Source: an uncultured Paenibacillus sp.
GTDB lineage: Bacteria > Bacillota > Bacilli > Paenibacillales > Paenibacillaceae
Assembly: GCA_937895345.1 (NCBI GenBank)
Contig: CALAWP010000067.1
Location: 1 to 14,127 of the forward strand
DNA length: 14,127 nt
Direction: 5' to 3'
Under the pieces are notes generated by a model. That model did no database searches, was not told the DNA's origin, and saw nothing but the letters and a program-made list of their open reading frames with translations. Within the stretch, counting starts at the first letter, position 1; the number at the start of each line of letters is the position of its first letter. This document shows, in pieces, positions 7,734 through 14,127 of the stretch. The position numbers were made by a program, and so were the translations under genes.

Positions 7734-7780
7734 GAGGCTTCCCCGTTGCGGCATTTCGCCGCGCCGGAGTTCGCCTCTTT
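7728..7780 (-). terminator. Branched or long-stem terminator of the sensor operon
   Basis: Starting 3 bases after the stop of the binding-protein gene: outer stem AAAGAGGC/GCCTCTTT, middle pairing CTCCG/CGGGG, inner stem GCGGC/GCCGC around GAAAT, then six U, followed by further U-rich runs. Separates the regulator-kinase-binding protein operon from the transporter operon. Confidence 0.88.
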
Positions 7781-7783
7781 CCG

Positions 7784-9070
7784 TTACATTCCGCCGCGCC
7801 GTTCCCGGGCGCGGTCGATTGCAAGCTGCATCTTGGCCGCTACGCGCTCCAGATCGGCTCCCCGCAAATATTCGTTCAGTCCCTCAAGCAGCTCCACCTG
7901 AAGCGACTCCGTCGATACAGTGTGAGGCCAATAAATTTTGGCGTCCTCGCGGGAGACAAACTCGGAGATGCGGCGGACAATCGGGTCGTCGACCGCAGCG
8001 TCGGCGATGGACGGCACCGCCAGTACTTCGCGCGCCGGCTTGATTTGGTTCTCCTTCCCGTTCATGTAGGCGAGAAACCGTTTCGCTTCTTCAGGATGCT
8101 CGCTGCCGGCGCTGATCACTTTATAGGAGCCGATGTTCACGTTCGGCACGGTGCGCTCCTTGCCGGGCACCATCATAAAATCGATTTCCTGCTCGGTATT
8201 GCGGGCGGCCAAATCCGGCAGCTCCCACGTCCCGGAAATGATCATGGCCGCCTTGCCTTCGCCGATCATATCCCGGGACTGCTCGTGCTTCAACTGCTCC
8301 CAATCTTCCGGTACGAAGCCGCGGTCGATCAATTCCTTCGTCATTTTCATCGCCTCGAGAAGCGTCGAATGATCGGCGGTTATCGCGCCTGCCTCCAGCA
8401 TCGCCGTCCACGTCTCGTCGGCGCCGGCATTGGACATGAGCGAACCGAAAAAAAATTGCGGCACCCACCATTCGGAATTTAGCGCGATCGGAATGACTCC
8501 GCGTTCCTTCAACGTTTCGCACAGCCGAATCCATTCGTCCCACGTTTGGGGAACCGAGAGGCCCAGCTCCCGAAACATCGACTTGTTATAGAGAAGCCCG
8601 TCCGTATGCATCAAGCCGGGTACGCCGTAGACGCGGCCGCCGATCGTAACCGGCTCCAATGCGGCGGGCACGAAATCGTTCAAAAAGGGTTCTCCGCTTA
8701 AATCGAGATAGACGTCATCCTCCAGCCGCCGAAGCTCCTCGAACAAGCTCGGCGACCAGACGTCGAACACGTCCATCCGCTCTCCCCCGAGCAATCTCAG
8801 CTTCAGTCCCGCCAAATAGTTGATATTCTGAATATAGTCGACTTCAATGCGTATATCCGGATTATTCGCTTCAAAGGCGGCGATCGCGTCAAAGTAACGG
8901 CTGCCCGTATGCGACGAATCCAGCATAAAGCTCGTATACCGCAACACCACCGGATCTGGCGGCGCCGCCGTTTCGGTTGGTTTGGCCGCATCGCTTGCGG
9001 CGCAGCCGCCCGGCAGAACGATTGCGGCCGCGATCATGAACGAACGCCATAGCTTTGTCCTTCCGGCCAC
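7784..9070 (-). CDS. Family 1 solute-binding lipoprotein co-transcribed with the two-component system
   Basis: A 428-residue extracellular binding protein of the CUT1 sugar type. The N-terminus MAGRTKLWRSFMIAAAIVL is a signal peptide with Cys23 in LPGGC; the Leu is at -4 rather than the usual -3, so the lipobox is atypical. Body motifs include FEANNPDIRIEVDYIQN, DVFDVWSP, VYGVPGLMHTDGLLYNK, LGLSVPQTWDEW and GKAAMIISGTWELPD, all usual for this fold. Start GTG at 9070 is chosen for AAGGGAG about 8 bases upstream; it lies 13 bases after the kinase stop. A frame opening at 9394 merely overlaps the kinase. It has no permeases of its own and sits third after regulator and kinase, ahead of a terminator, so it may present the sugar to the kinase rather than, or as well as, to the downstream transporter (inference). 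Confidence 0.92.
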   Translation of the reverse strand: MAGRTKLWRSFMIAAAIVLPGGCAASDAAKPTETAAPPDPVVLRYTSFMLDSSHTGSRYFDAIAAFEANNPDIRIEVDYIQNINYLAGLKLRLLGGERMDVFDVWSPSLFEELRRLEDDVYLDLSGEPFLNDFVPAALEPVTIGGRVYGVPGLMHTDGLLYNKSMFRELGLSVPQTWDEWIRLCETLKERGVIPIALNSEWWVPQFFFGSLMSNAGADETWTAMLEAGAITADHSTLLEAMKMTKELIDRGFVPEDWEQLKHEQSRDMIGEGKAAMIISGTWELPDLAARNTEQEIDFMMVPGKERTVPNVNIGSYKVISAGSEHPEEAKRFLAYMNGKENQIKPAREVLAVPSIADAAVDDPIVRRISEFVSREDAKIYWPHTVSTESLQVELLEGLNEYLRGADLERVAAKMQLAIDRARERRGGM

Positions 9071-9083
9071 CCGAACCACTCCC

Positions 9084-10853
9084 TTAGGATGCGTCTTGAT
9101 GCTTCTTGTCCTGCTCGTTCTCCCCGCCGGGCAAAAGAATGCGAAATGTCGTCCCTTCTCCCGGAGCGCTCCGGCATGCGATGCCGTACGAATTTCCGTA
9201 ATGCAGCTGTATGCGGCGCTGCACGTTGCGCAAGCCGATGCTTTCGCCCTCGGCCGCTCCCGCGAGCGACGTCTGAATGCGGCGCAGCGTTTCCTCGTCC
9301 ATTCCTTCGCCGTTGTCGTGCACGTCGATGGCAAATCCGCCGCCTTCCCGCGCAATTCGTAAGGTGACGACGCCGTCCTCTTCCTTTTCCGCAAGTCCGT
9401 GAAAGATCGCGTTTTCGACGATTGGCTGCAGAATAAGCTTCGGCATTCGTTTCTCGAGCAGCGCCTCGTCCGCCTCGATGTCCATCCGAATCCGGTTGTA
9501 ATAACGAACCTGCTGGATCGTCATATAATTCCGCAAGTTGTCGAGCTCCTCGCGAACCGACACAAGCGAGCCCTCGGCCCGGGCCGCGTAACGGAGCATG
9601 GCGATCAGCGCCTCGGTCATTTCCACAATCGTGTCCGCTTGCTGCATCGAGGCGATCCACTTCACCGAACCGAGCGTATTGTACAGAAAATGCGGATTGA
9701 TCTGCGATTGCAGCGCGCGAATTTCCGCGGCGGCTTTCTCCATTTCGTCCTGCTGTATTTGCGAGACCAGCCCTTTCAGCTCGCGGGACATCCGGTTGAA
9801 GCGGGCCGCCAGCAACCCGATTTCGTCGCGCGAGCGGATGTCCTCCACTTGCTCGAACTGCCCTTTTTCCACCAGTATTATGTTGTTCATCAGCTTCTTG
9901 ATCGGCCGCGTAATGACGCTGGACAAATAAATCGAGATGATGGCCAGAAACAGAAGCATCAAGACCGCCAGCAAATAAATGTTTTGCCGCAGCAGATCTC
10001 CTTCGGCCGACAGCTCGCTCATCGGCATATACAAATAGGTCGTCCACCGCTGCCGGTCGAACCGGCTGGTGACGATCAGATGGTCGCGCTCGTCGGGCCG
10101 CACGGTGTCCGAAAACTTGTGCCCGATCAGGCTCGTGTCGGCGTTGTAAATAATGTTGTCCGCTTCGTCCACGATCGTAAACCGGGAGCGCAGCGACTGC
10201 TGGAGCCGGCTGTTTACGACGTCGATGACGCCGAGGTCGATGCGGACGACCATAATGCCGAGCACGGTGCCGCTGTCCATATCCAATATTTTGCGGGCAT
10301 GGGCGATCGCCAGCTTCCTGCTTTTTGTCTGCATGTCCACATGCGTATCGAGCGTCATCATTTTGCTGTTAGACGCCTGAAAAAACTTGAACCATTCCTC
10401 TTCCTTCGCGTTGTAGCTGTAATCGTAAGGAAGATCGGTGCTGACGAACAAGTCCTGCCCGCCGTTCAGGTTATAGATATAAAAGGAAATATCGCGATCC
10501 TTCATCATAATGTAATTCATGAGCATGCCGTAAGCCATATTTTCGTTTTCTTCGTTGTCGTCCCGCAAATATTCCTGGAGCGGATAGTTGTCTTCGGCGG
10601 CCGCCTTGACGCTGCTGTTCATGCCGAAGCTCGCCACAAGCGATATTTTCTCCACTTCCTTCAAATATTCGTCGATGCGGACGTTTGTCTGATTGGCGAT
10701 ATCCATCAGCAGCTCCGTATATTTTTGTTCCAGCAGCCGCTGGGAGGATGCGTAGGACATGACCGTCATCACAAAAATCGGCACAATCACGACCGTCAGG
10801 CAAATCACCAGCATTTTGGATTTGATGCTAATGAACGGCATTCGTTTTCCCAT
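9084..10853 (-). CDS. Sensor histidine kinase, YesM family
   Basis: A 589-residue membrane kinase. First membrane helix at about 13-33, a large extracellular double-Cache-like sensor (about 34-290), second helix at about 291-312, HAMP domain (about 313-365), then the His_kinase domain with phospho-accepting H388 in QSQINPHFLYNTL and an HATPase domain: N-box LILQPIVENAIFHG (N481), DNGEGM (513-518) and GLRNVQRR (540-547). The C-terminus has a charged tail. Start ATG 10853 has GGGGGG about 6 bases upstream; the frame upstream opens with TTG at 10874, which overlaps that RBS. It sits 37 bases behind the response regulator and 13 bases ahead of the binding protein. YesM-type kinases sense extracellular saccharides and phosphorylate a YesN-type regulator; the partner here is the adjacent gene. 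Confidence 0.95.
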   Translation of the reverse strand: MGKRMPFISIKSKMLVICLTVVIVPIFVMTVMSYASSQRLLEQKYTELLMDIANQTNVRIDEYLKEVEKISLVASFGMNSSVKAAAEDNYPLQEYLRDDNEENENMAYGMLMNYIMMKDRDISFYIYNLNGGQDLFVSTDLPYDYSYNAKEEEWFKFFQASNSKMMTLDTHVDMQTKSRKLAIAHARKILDMDSGTVLGIMVVRIDLGVIDVVNSRLQQSLRSRFTIVDEADNIIYNADTSLIGHKFSDTVRPDERDHLIVTSRFDRQRWTTYLYMPMSELSAEGDLLRQNIYLLAVLMLLFLAIISIYLSSVITRPIKKLMNNIILVEKGQFEQVEDIRSRDEIGLLAARFNRMSRELKGLVSQIQQDEMEKAAAEIRALQSQINPHFLYNTLGSVKWIASMQQADTIVEMTEALIAMLRYAARAEGSLVSVREELDNLRNYMTIQQVRYYNRIRMDIEADEALLEKRMPKLILQPIVENAIFHGLAEKEEDGVVTLRIAREGGGFAIDVHDNGEGMDEETLRRIQTSLAGAAEGESIGLRNVQRRIQLHYGNSYGIACRSAPGEGTTFRILLPGGENEQDKKHQDAS

Positions 10854-10890
10854 CGTCGCCCCCCCGCGTTCCAAGGCCGCCGCGATTCGA

Positions 10891-12525
10891 CTAACCCCGG
10901 TATTCTTCCGGGCTGACGCCGACGACCTTCTTGAATATTTTGCTGAAATACGTGTAATTGTGATACCCTACCTTATCCGCCACTTCATACACTTTATAAT
11001 GGCGGCTTTCCAAAAACGACTTCGCCCGCTCGATGCGTACCCGGGTCAGAAATGAAATAAAATTTTCGCCCTTCTCCTGCTTGAACAGCCGGCTCAAATA
11101 AGACGGGTTGACGTTGATTTGATTGGCTACGCTCTGCAACGATATATCTTCCGCGTAGTAACGGTGAATCATCTCGACCGCCATATCCGCATAACTCCGC
11201 TGCTCGGCCGGCCGGCTGTCCGCCGCCATGCATTGCTTCGCATAGTTCAGCACGATGTCGTGCACCTCGTCCCGCGTTTCGGCGGCCAGCACCGCTTCGT
11301 AAGGCAGCTTGTCCGCCCCCGGCAGGCGAGATGCGCGAAGATGGGCCGTATGCGCGCTGACAATTTCCGTCAGCCGAATATACGCCTCGCGAATTGTCCG
11401 TTCATGGGCCCGTTTGTCTGCCAGCTTATCCCGGAACGAATCAAAAAACGCCGCCAGCTTCTCTTCGCGTCCGCTGTCCAGCGCGTGCCTCAGCGCCGGA
11501 TCTTCCGCTTCGTTCGCCGCATGGGAACCGGCGGTCCCGTCCGGTTCGCTCGACGCCGGCGACGCATCCGTCTCCGGCCAATCCCCCTTGTCTTCGTAAA
11601 ACAAAACTTGCCCGCGCCCGGCAAAAAAGCTGCGCCGCAGCGCGTCGTCCGCTTCCCGGTACGCCGCCCGCAAGCCGCGGAAACCCGGAACGACGGTGCT
11701 GACGCCGACGGTAATGGAAAGATTCATAAAGTCCTTCATCGTCCGCTGAATGCCTCCGCACAGCTTGCCGACATCGGCTCGAACGGCGGCCGCATCGGCA
11801 CCCGGCGTATTGGCGATCAGCAAATATTCGGAGGAGCTTTCGACGACCAGCTCCTTGTTCCACTTGCCCGGAATAATTTCCTCCAAAATATTGAGCACCG
11901 AAAACCGCAGCAGCTTCTCGTCCTTCTCCACATATTTGCGCCGCACCTCCGCAAACCGGTCGATGCGCAGCTTGACGACCGCGAGAGGCTCCGATCGGAC
12001 GCGGGAATGCAATTGCTCCGCCTTCGCCGCCGCTTCCTTCTCTCCCTGCAAGCCGCTGATCAGATCCTTGAACAAGCTTTCCTTCAAGTGGGACAAGCTC
12101 AGCGAAAGGTCCGCCGTCAGCATCCGCGTCCCGTTTCCTCCGCCGCCGGCCTCCCGCTTCCGGCGAATGCCGGCGAGCAGCTCGGTCAGCGCCTCCGGCG
12201 TAATTTCGCTTTTGATCAAATAATCGACGGCGCCAAGCTGCAGCGCTTCCTTCACATATCGAAACTCGTCAAAGTTGCTCAATATGACATATTTGCAGTC
12301 TGCCGATATTTTCGACGTTTCGCGGATCAGCTGCAGCCCGTCCATGACGGGCATCTTAATATCCGTTATGATCAAATCCGGCATGTCCGTGCGGACCATT
12401 TCGAGCGCTTCCTTGCCGTTGGCCGCCTCGGCGGCGATCCGAAACCCATGCGCCTCCCAATCGATCATGGATCTGATGCCAATTCTCATCAACAGTTCGT
12501 CATCTACGATCATCAGCTTCAACAT
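10891..12525 (-). CDS. Response regulator with AraC-type DNA-binding domain, YesN family
   Basis: A 544-residue regulator. Receiver domain at 1-120 has the acidic pair D8/D9, phospho-acceptor D55 in DLIITDIKMP, S83 and K105 in YLIKSE. A long middle region (about 150-430) contains a degenerate cyclase-like segment (LVVESSSEYLLIANTP, TVGVSTVVPGFRGLRAAYREADDAL), as in other large YesN proteins. The C-terminal AraC double HTH (about 445-544) includes ISLQSVANQINVNPSYLSRL and YEVADKVGYHNYTYFSKIFK. Start ATG 12525 (MLKLMIVDDE) has GAGGG at 6 bases; ATG 12531 abuts that RBS. First gene of the three-gene sensor operon. Expected targets are the downstream transporter promoter and possibly its own operon. 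Confidence 0.95.
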   Translation of the reverse strand: MLKLMIVDDELLMRIGIRSMIDWEAHGFRIAAEAANGKEALEMVRTDMPDLIITDIKMPVMDGLQLIRETSKISADCKYVILSNFDEFRYVKEALQLGAVDYLIKSEITPEALTELLAGIRRKREAGGGGNGTRMLTADLSLSLSHLKESLFKDLISGLQGEKEAAAKAEQLHSRVRSEPLAVVKLRIDRFAEVRRKYVEKDEKLLRFSVLNILEEIIPGKWNKELVVESSSEYLLIANTPGADAAAVRADVGKLCGGIQRTMKDFMNLSITVGVSTVVPGFRGLRAAYREADDALRRSFFAGRGQVLFYEDKGDWPETDASPASSEPDGTAGSHAANEAEDPALRHALDSGREEKLAAFFDSFRDKLADKRAHERTIREAYIRLTEIVSAHTAHLRASRLPGADKLPYEAVLAAETRDEVHDIVLNYAKQCMAADSRPAEQRSYADMAVEMIHRYYAEDISLQSVANQINVNPSYLSRLFKQEKGENFISFLTRVRIERAKSFLESRHYKVYEVADKVGYHNYTYFSKIFKKVVGVSPEEYRG

Positions 12526-12584
12526 GGCCATCCCTCGTTTTGTGCAGCATATATTTTGCCGTCCGTCCCTCGCCCCGCCCGCCA

Positions 12585-12599
12585 AGAAACCGCTTACAA
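12585..12599 (-). promoter_or_regulatory. CcpA cre-site match in the sensor operon leader
   Basis: Minus strand TTGTAAGCGGTTTCT matches every defined position of WTGNAANCGNWNNCW and 13 of 14 of TGWAANCGNTNWCA. It lies roughly 40-50 bases downstream of the predicted transcription start and 60 bases before the RR start codon, where bound CcpA would block elongation. Confidence 0.6.
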
Positions 12600-12643
12600 T
12601 AATTGCGAAACAACAATTCGGACTTTCGCCCAAAGGTATTTAC

Positions 12644-12672
12644 ACTATACAACCTTCTCGGCTTTCTGTAAA
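12644..12672 (-). promoter_or_regulatory. Sigma-A promoter of the sensor operon
   Basis: Minus-strand TTTACA (12667-12672), 17-base spacer, TATAGT (12644-12649). Transcription would begin near 12637, giving a leader of about 110 bases that holds the cre-like site. The gene-free stretch 12526-12866 otherwise contains only the divergent promoter region of the plus-strand pair. Confidence 0.65.
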
Positions 12673-12785
12673 TGAATGCGGCAACATGGAAAATCATGTT
12701 GGCATGCAAAAAATGAAGGAAAACAACAAGATACGGGCCTAAGATCCAAACTCTGCAAACTTTCAGCCAAACGATTTCGTATCCA

Positions 12786-12794
12786 TGATACAAT
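12786..12794 (+). promoter_or_regulatory. Extended -10 promoter candidate for the nucleotidyltransferase pair
   Basis: TGATACAAT fits the extended -10 pattern TGnTATAAT with one change. No clear -35 lies 16-18 bases upstream, which extended -10 promoters tolerate. The leader to the ATG at 12867 would be about 65 bases. Confidence 0.45.
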
Positions 12795-12866
12795 AAAAGA
12801 AAGTATGTGTTTGTAATATGGCGGAGAAAATGAATAGGAATAGATTATAAGCAGGAGGAGCTGCGG

Positions 12867-13091
12867 ATGTCTGAAAAAAAACTGCTGAATGACATTCTCG
12901 ATAAGACAAAAGATCGCGTCACTTTCTTCGAACATGCTATCCCCAATTTGCCGGACACAAAGCCGAGAGACACCGTACAGAGGAGCCGGGTAATTGCAGT
13001 GGAAATGCAGTGGATTTCAAAGCATCTTGATCTCACTAAATTTTCTAGACCGAAACAAGAGTTGGTGTCCAAGTGGAAGAAATTTATGTAG
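12867..13091 (+). CDS. Unknown 74-residue protein, upstream partner of a nucleotidyltransferase
   Basis: A 74-residue, charged, mostly helical-looking soluble protein (MSEKKLLNDILDKTKDRVTF, ending SKWKKFM). I do not recognise the family and cannot see a convincing helix-turn-helix. The ATG is well supported: AGGAGG with an 8-base spacer. Its last 19 bases overlap the following gene, so the two are probably translated in a coupled way. Base composition is clearly more AT-rich than in the sugar locus, hinting at separate origin. A small first gene overlapping a nucleotidyltransferase gene recalls antitoxin-toxin pairs, but nothing in the protein itself proves that. Confidence 0.72.
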   Translation: MSEKKLLNDILDKTKDRVTFFEHAIPNLPDTKPRDTVQRSRVIAVEMQWISKHLDLTKFSRPKQELVSKWKKFM

Positions 13092-13726
13092 CGCCCGAAC
13101 TGTTGGAACTATTGGAAAAGATCAAGAAGATTTCAGACCCGTGGAGACAGGATCTTGCTCTTGCAAGTATCATCACGAAGATATTTGAAGACAATCATGT
13201 TGCAGCGCCAATCGTCGTCGGCGGACTTGTTGTTGCAACTTATACGCAAGGTCTATACAAAAGCAGGGATATAGATATGATAGCTGTGAACACAGACTTT
13301 CCGTATCGGGTAATGGAACGAATCGGTTATGTGAAAGTAGATTCTAAGGATTGTTATCATCCAGAGTTTCATTCAATCGTAGAATTTCCATCCGGCAAAT
13401 ATTCAGGATCCTACGACAGGGTCCTGGACTACGAAGTCGACGAAACCGGACTTACTGTACACGTTCAAGGAATGGAAGACATTATTCTAGATAGGATCGA
13501 GTCTTTTGCCGCCACTTCCGATATGCGTTCGTTAGAGTGGGCGACAAAGATGATGGGCGTATTATACGACAACTTGGATTGGTCCTATTGCCATGCTCAA
13601 TCCAGCCAACGCGGTATTATGCAGGAATTTGAAGACGTTCAACGCTCCTTGAAACGATACAAAGAAGACTATGAAAAGATGATGGAGAAAGTAAAGGAAC
13701 AGAGAAGTACTCGAAAGAAGCAATAG
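13073..13726 (+). CDS. Nucleotidyltransferase-like protein (AbiEii/DUF6036-like superfamily)
   Basis: A 217-residue soluble protein. The N-terminal half carries the minimal nucleotidyltransferase signature: G50-G51 in PIVVGGLVVATYTQG followed by D66-I-D68 in SRDIDMI, with a possible third acidic residue at E104 (SIVEF). A conserved-looking EDIILDRIESF block (136-146) follows, like the ED-x-x-x-(D/K)R segment of AbiEii-type and DUF6036-type proteins. The C-terminal 30 residues are a Lys/Glu-rich helix. Start is GTG at 13073 with no strong RBS of its own; it overlaps the preceding gene by 19 bases, so translation probably depends on coupling. More AT-rich than the sugar locus. Likely role is nucleotide transfer to a protein or RNA, possibly as a toxin (inference); a housekeeping or resistance nucleotidyltransferase is not excluded. 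Confidence 0.8.
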   Translation: MEEIYVAPELLELLEKIKKISDPWRQDLALASIITKIFEDNHVAAPIVVGGLVVATYTQGLYKSRDIDMIAVNTDFPYRVMERIGYVKVDSKDCYHPEFHSIVEFPSGKYSGSYDRVLDYEVDETGLTVHVQGMEDIILDRIESFAATSDMRSLEWATKMMGVLYDNLDWSYCHAQSSQRGIMQEFEDVQRSLKRYKEDYEKMMEKVKEQRSTRKKQ

Positions 13727-13739
13727 GATCAAAAAGATA

Positions 13740-13780
13740 GCGTCCCGCCAAGTTTAACCATGGCAGGGCGCATTTTTCTT
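13740..13780 (+). terminator. Rho-independent terminator of the nucleotidyltransferase pair
   Basis: GCGTCCCGCCA (13740-13750) pairs with TGGCAGGGCGC (13761-13771), one G-U and one mismatch, with a 10-base loop, followed by A then TTTTTCTTT. It begins 13 bases past the stop codon. Confidence 0.82.
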
Positions 13781-13857
13781 TCCTGAGCTAACAAGAGAAT
13801 CACACCAAACAAGCGGAATGAGGAAATCGAACTGGAGAAACGTCAGTGGTCGCCTTT

Positions 13858-13909
13858 GCAGAGGGATGGTTACCATTGAAGGTCCAAGGAAATCCAAGCA
13901 TCCCTCTGC
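13858..13909. repeat. Perfect 11-bp inverted repeat with 30-base spacer
   Basis: GCAGAGGGATG (13858-13868) and CATCCCTCTGC (13899-13909) are exact reverse complements. There is no U-tract on either side, so it does not look like a terminator. It could fold as an RNA stem or mark the relic of a mobile element or small RNA. Confidence 0.6.
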
Positions 13910-14021
13910 GAGAGCGATCGGAAGAAAGATTCCTCATGCAGCTTGCCTAAGTGCTGATAATCATTCCTAAATGCTGATAATCATTCCTTTTCCGAGATAG
14001 AGCAAACTGCTTAATATACCA
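13870..14021 (-). pseudogene. Possible decayed C-terminal coding trace
   Basis: On the minus strand a frame from 14021 (WYIKQFALSRKR) leads into NDYQHLG and then stops, because a 20-bp duplication shifts the frame. If one copy of the duplication is removed the frame continues NDYQHLGKLHEESFF to a TAA at 13870, 43 residues in all. The sequence looks protein-like but I do not recognise it, no start codon is seen, and a short open frame can arise by chance. Confidence 0.25.
13946..13985. repeat. 20-bp tandem duplication with Fur-box-like half sites
   Basis: CCTAARTGCTGATAATCATT occurs twice head to tail, differing only at R (G then A). Each copy contains TGATAATCATT, the left half and centre of the Fur 7-1-7 box TGATAATNATTATCA; the right half matches 4 of 7. 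It may be a binding-site pair or simply slippage duplication. Confidence 0.65.
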
Positions 14022-14075
14022 TCAAGTCCTTAGGTATTTGTCGTTTAAGCCACGCGCGGGTTCCACTAGACTTGA

Positions 14076-14127
14076 TGTCATCGGTCACTTTCATTGACGG
14101 TCAATTCGGAACCGCCAATGACGGTGG
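14076..14127. mobile_element. Possible end of an IS21-family insertion sequence, cut by the window
   Basis: From 14076 the sequence begins TGTCATCGGTCACTTTC and then repeats the motif TGACGGT (14095-14101 and 14119-14125) and CGGTCA (14082 and 14098). Ends starting with TGT and carrying several internal copies of a GGTCA-like motif are usual for IS21-type elements. No transposase sequence is inside the window, so the call rests on the terminal pattern alone. The DNA between the 13.7 kb terminator and this point contains no convincing gene. Confidence 0.35.

Noticed and set aside
9399..10916. Plus-strand 505-codon open frame opposite the histidine kinase
   Set aside because: Fully overlaps a clear YesM kinase; His/Arg/Gln-rich composition marks it as an antisense shadow. 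The same holds for the 518-codon frame at 11119-12675 opposite the response regulator.
13946..13985. Start of a CRISPR array
   Set aside because: Only two 20-bp copies directly abutting with no spacers, and no cas genes.

Overview
The window looks like chromosomal DNA of a Paenibacillaceae-type member of the Bacillota (Paenibacillus or Cohnella relatives). Supporting signs are strong purine-rich ribosome binding sites, an LplABC-type sugar transporter without its own ATPase, a YesM/YesN two-component pair, CcpA cre-like sites and classical hairpin plus U-tract terminators. This assignment is inference from gene content only.

Layout: from about 12.6 kb down to 0.47 kb nearly everything reads on the minus strand and forms a carbohydrate sensing, uptake and breakdown locus in three transcription units. 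Unit 1 (12525-7784) is response regulator, histidine kinase and a solute-binding lipoprotein, with a promoter at 12644-12672, a cre match in the leader and a branched terminator at 7728-7780. Unit 2 (7544-4001) is a large LplA-type solute-binding lipoprotein followed by LplB-type and LplC-type permeases, with an intergenic stem-loop after the binding protein and a probable terminator at 3934-3972. Unit 3 (3607-467) is a glycoside hydrolase with a frameshift near its start and a serine hydrolase of the class C beta-lactamase fold, closed by a strong terminator at 359-388. Between units 2 and 3, on the plus strand, lies the C-terminal stump of an AraC regulator, cut off where the hydrolase leader begins.

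Likely joint role (inference): the membrane kinase, perhaps assisted by the co-transcribed binding protein, senses an extracellular oligosaccharide; the AraC-type regulator activates the transporter; imported sugar is cleaved in the cytoplasm by the two hydrolases. CcpA-type repression is suggested by cre-like sites at both upper operons. The missing transporter ATPase would be supplied by a shared MsmX-type protein elsewhere.

The flanks are different. On the left is a 35-codon minus-strand reading frame with a good promoter and RBS, possibly frameshifted. On the right, divergent from unit 1, is a more AT-rich overlapping gene pair: a 74-residue unknown protein and a 217-residue nucleotidyltransferase-like protein, an arrangement like toxin-antitoxin modules. 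Beyond its terminator are about 350 bases of accessory-looking DNA: an 11-bp inverted repeat, a 20-bp tandem duplication carrying Fur-box-like half sites, a decayed coding trace and, at the edge, what may be one end of an IS21-family insertion sequence.
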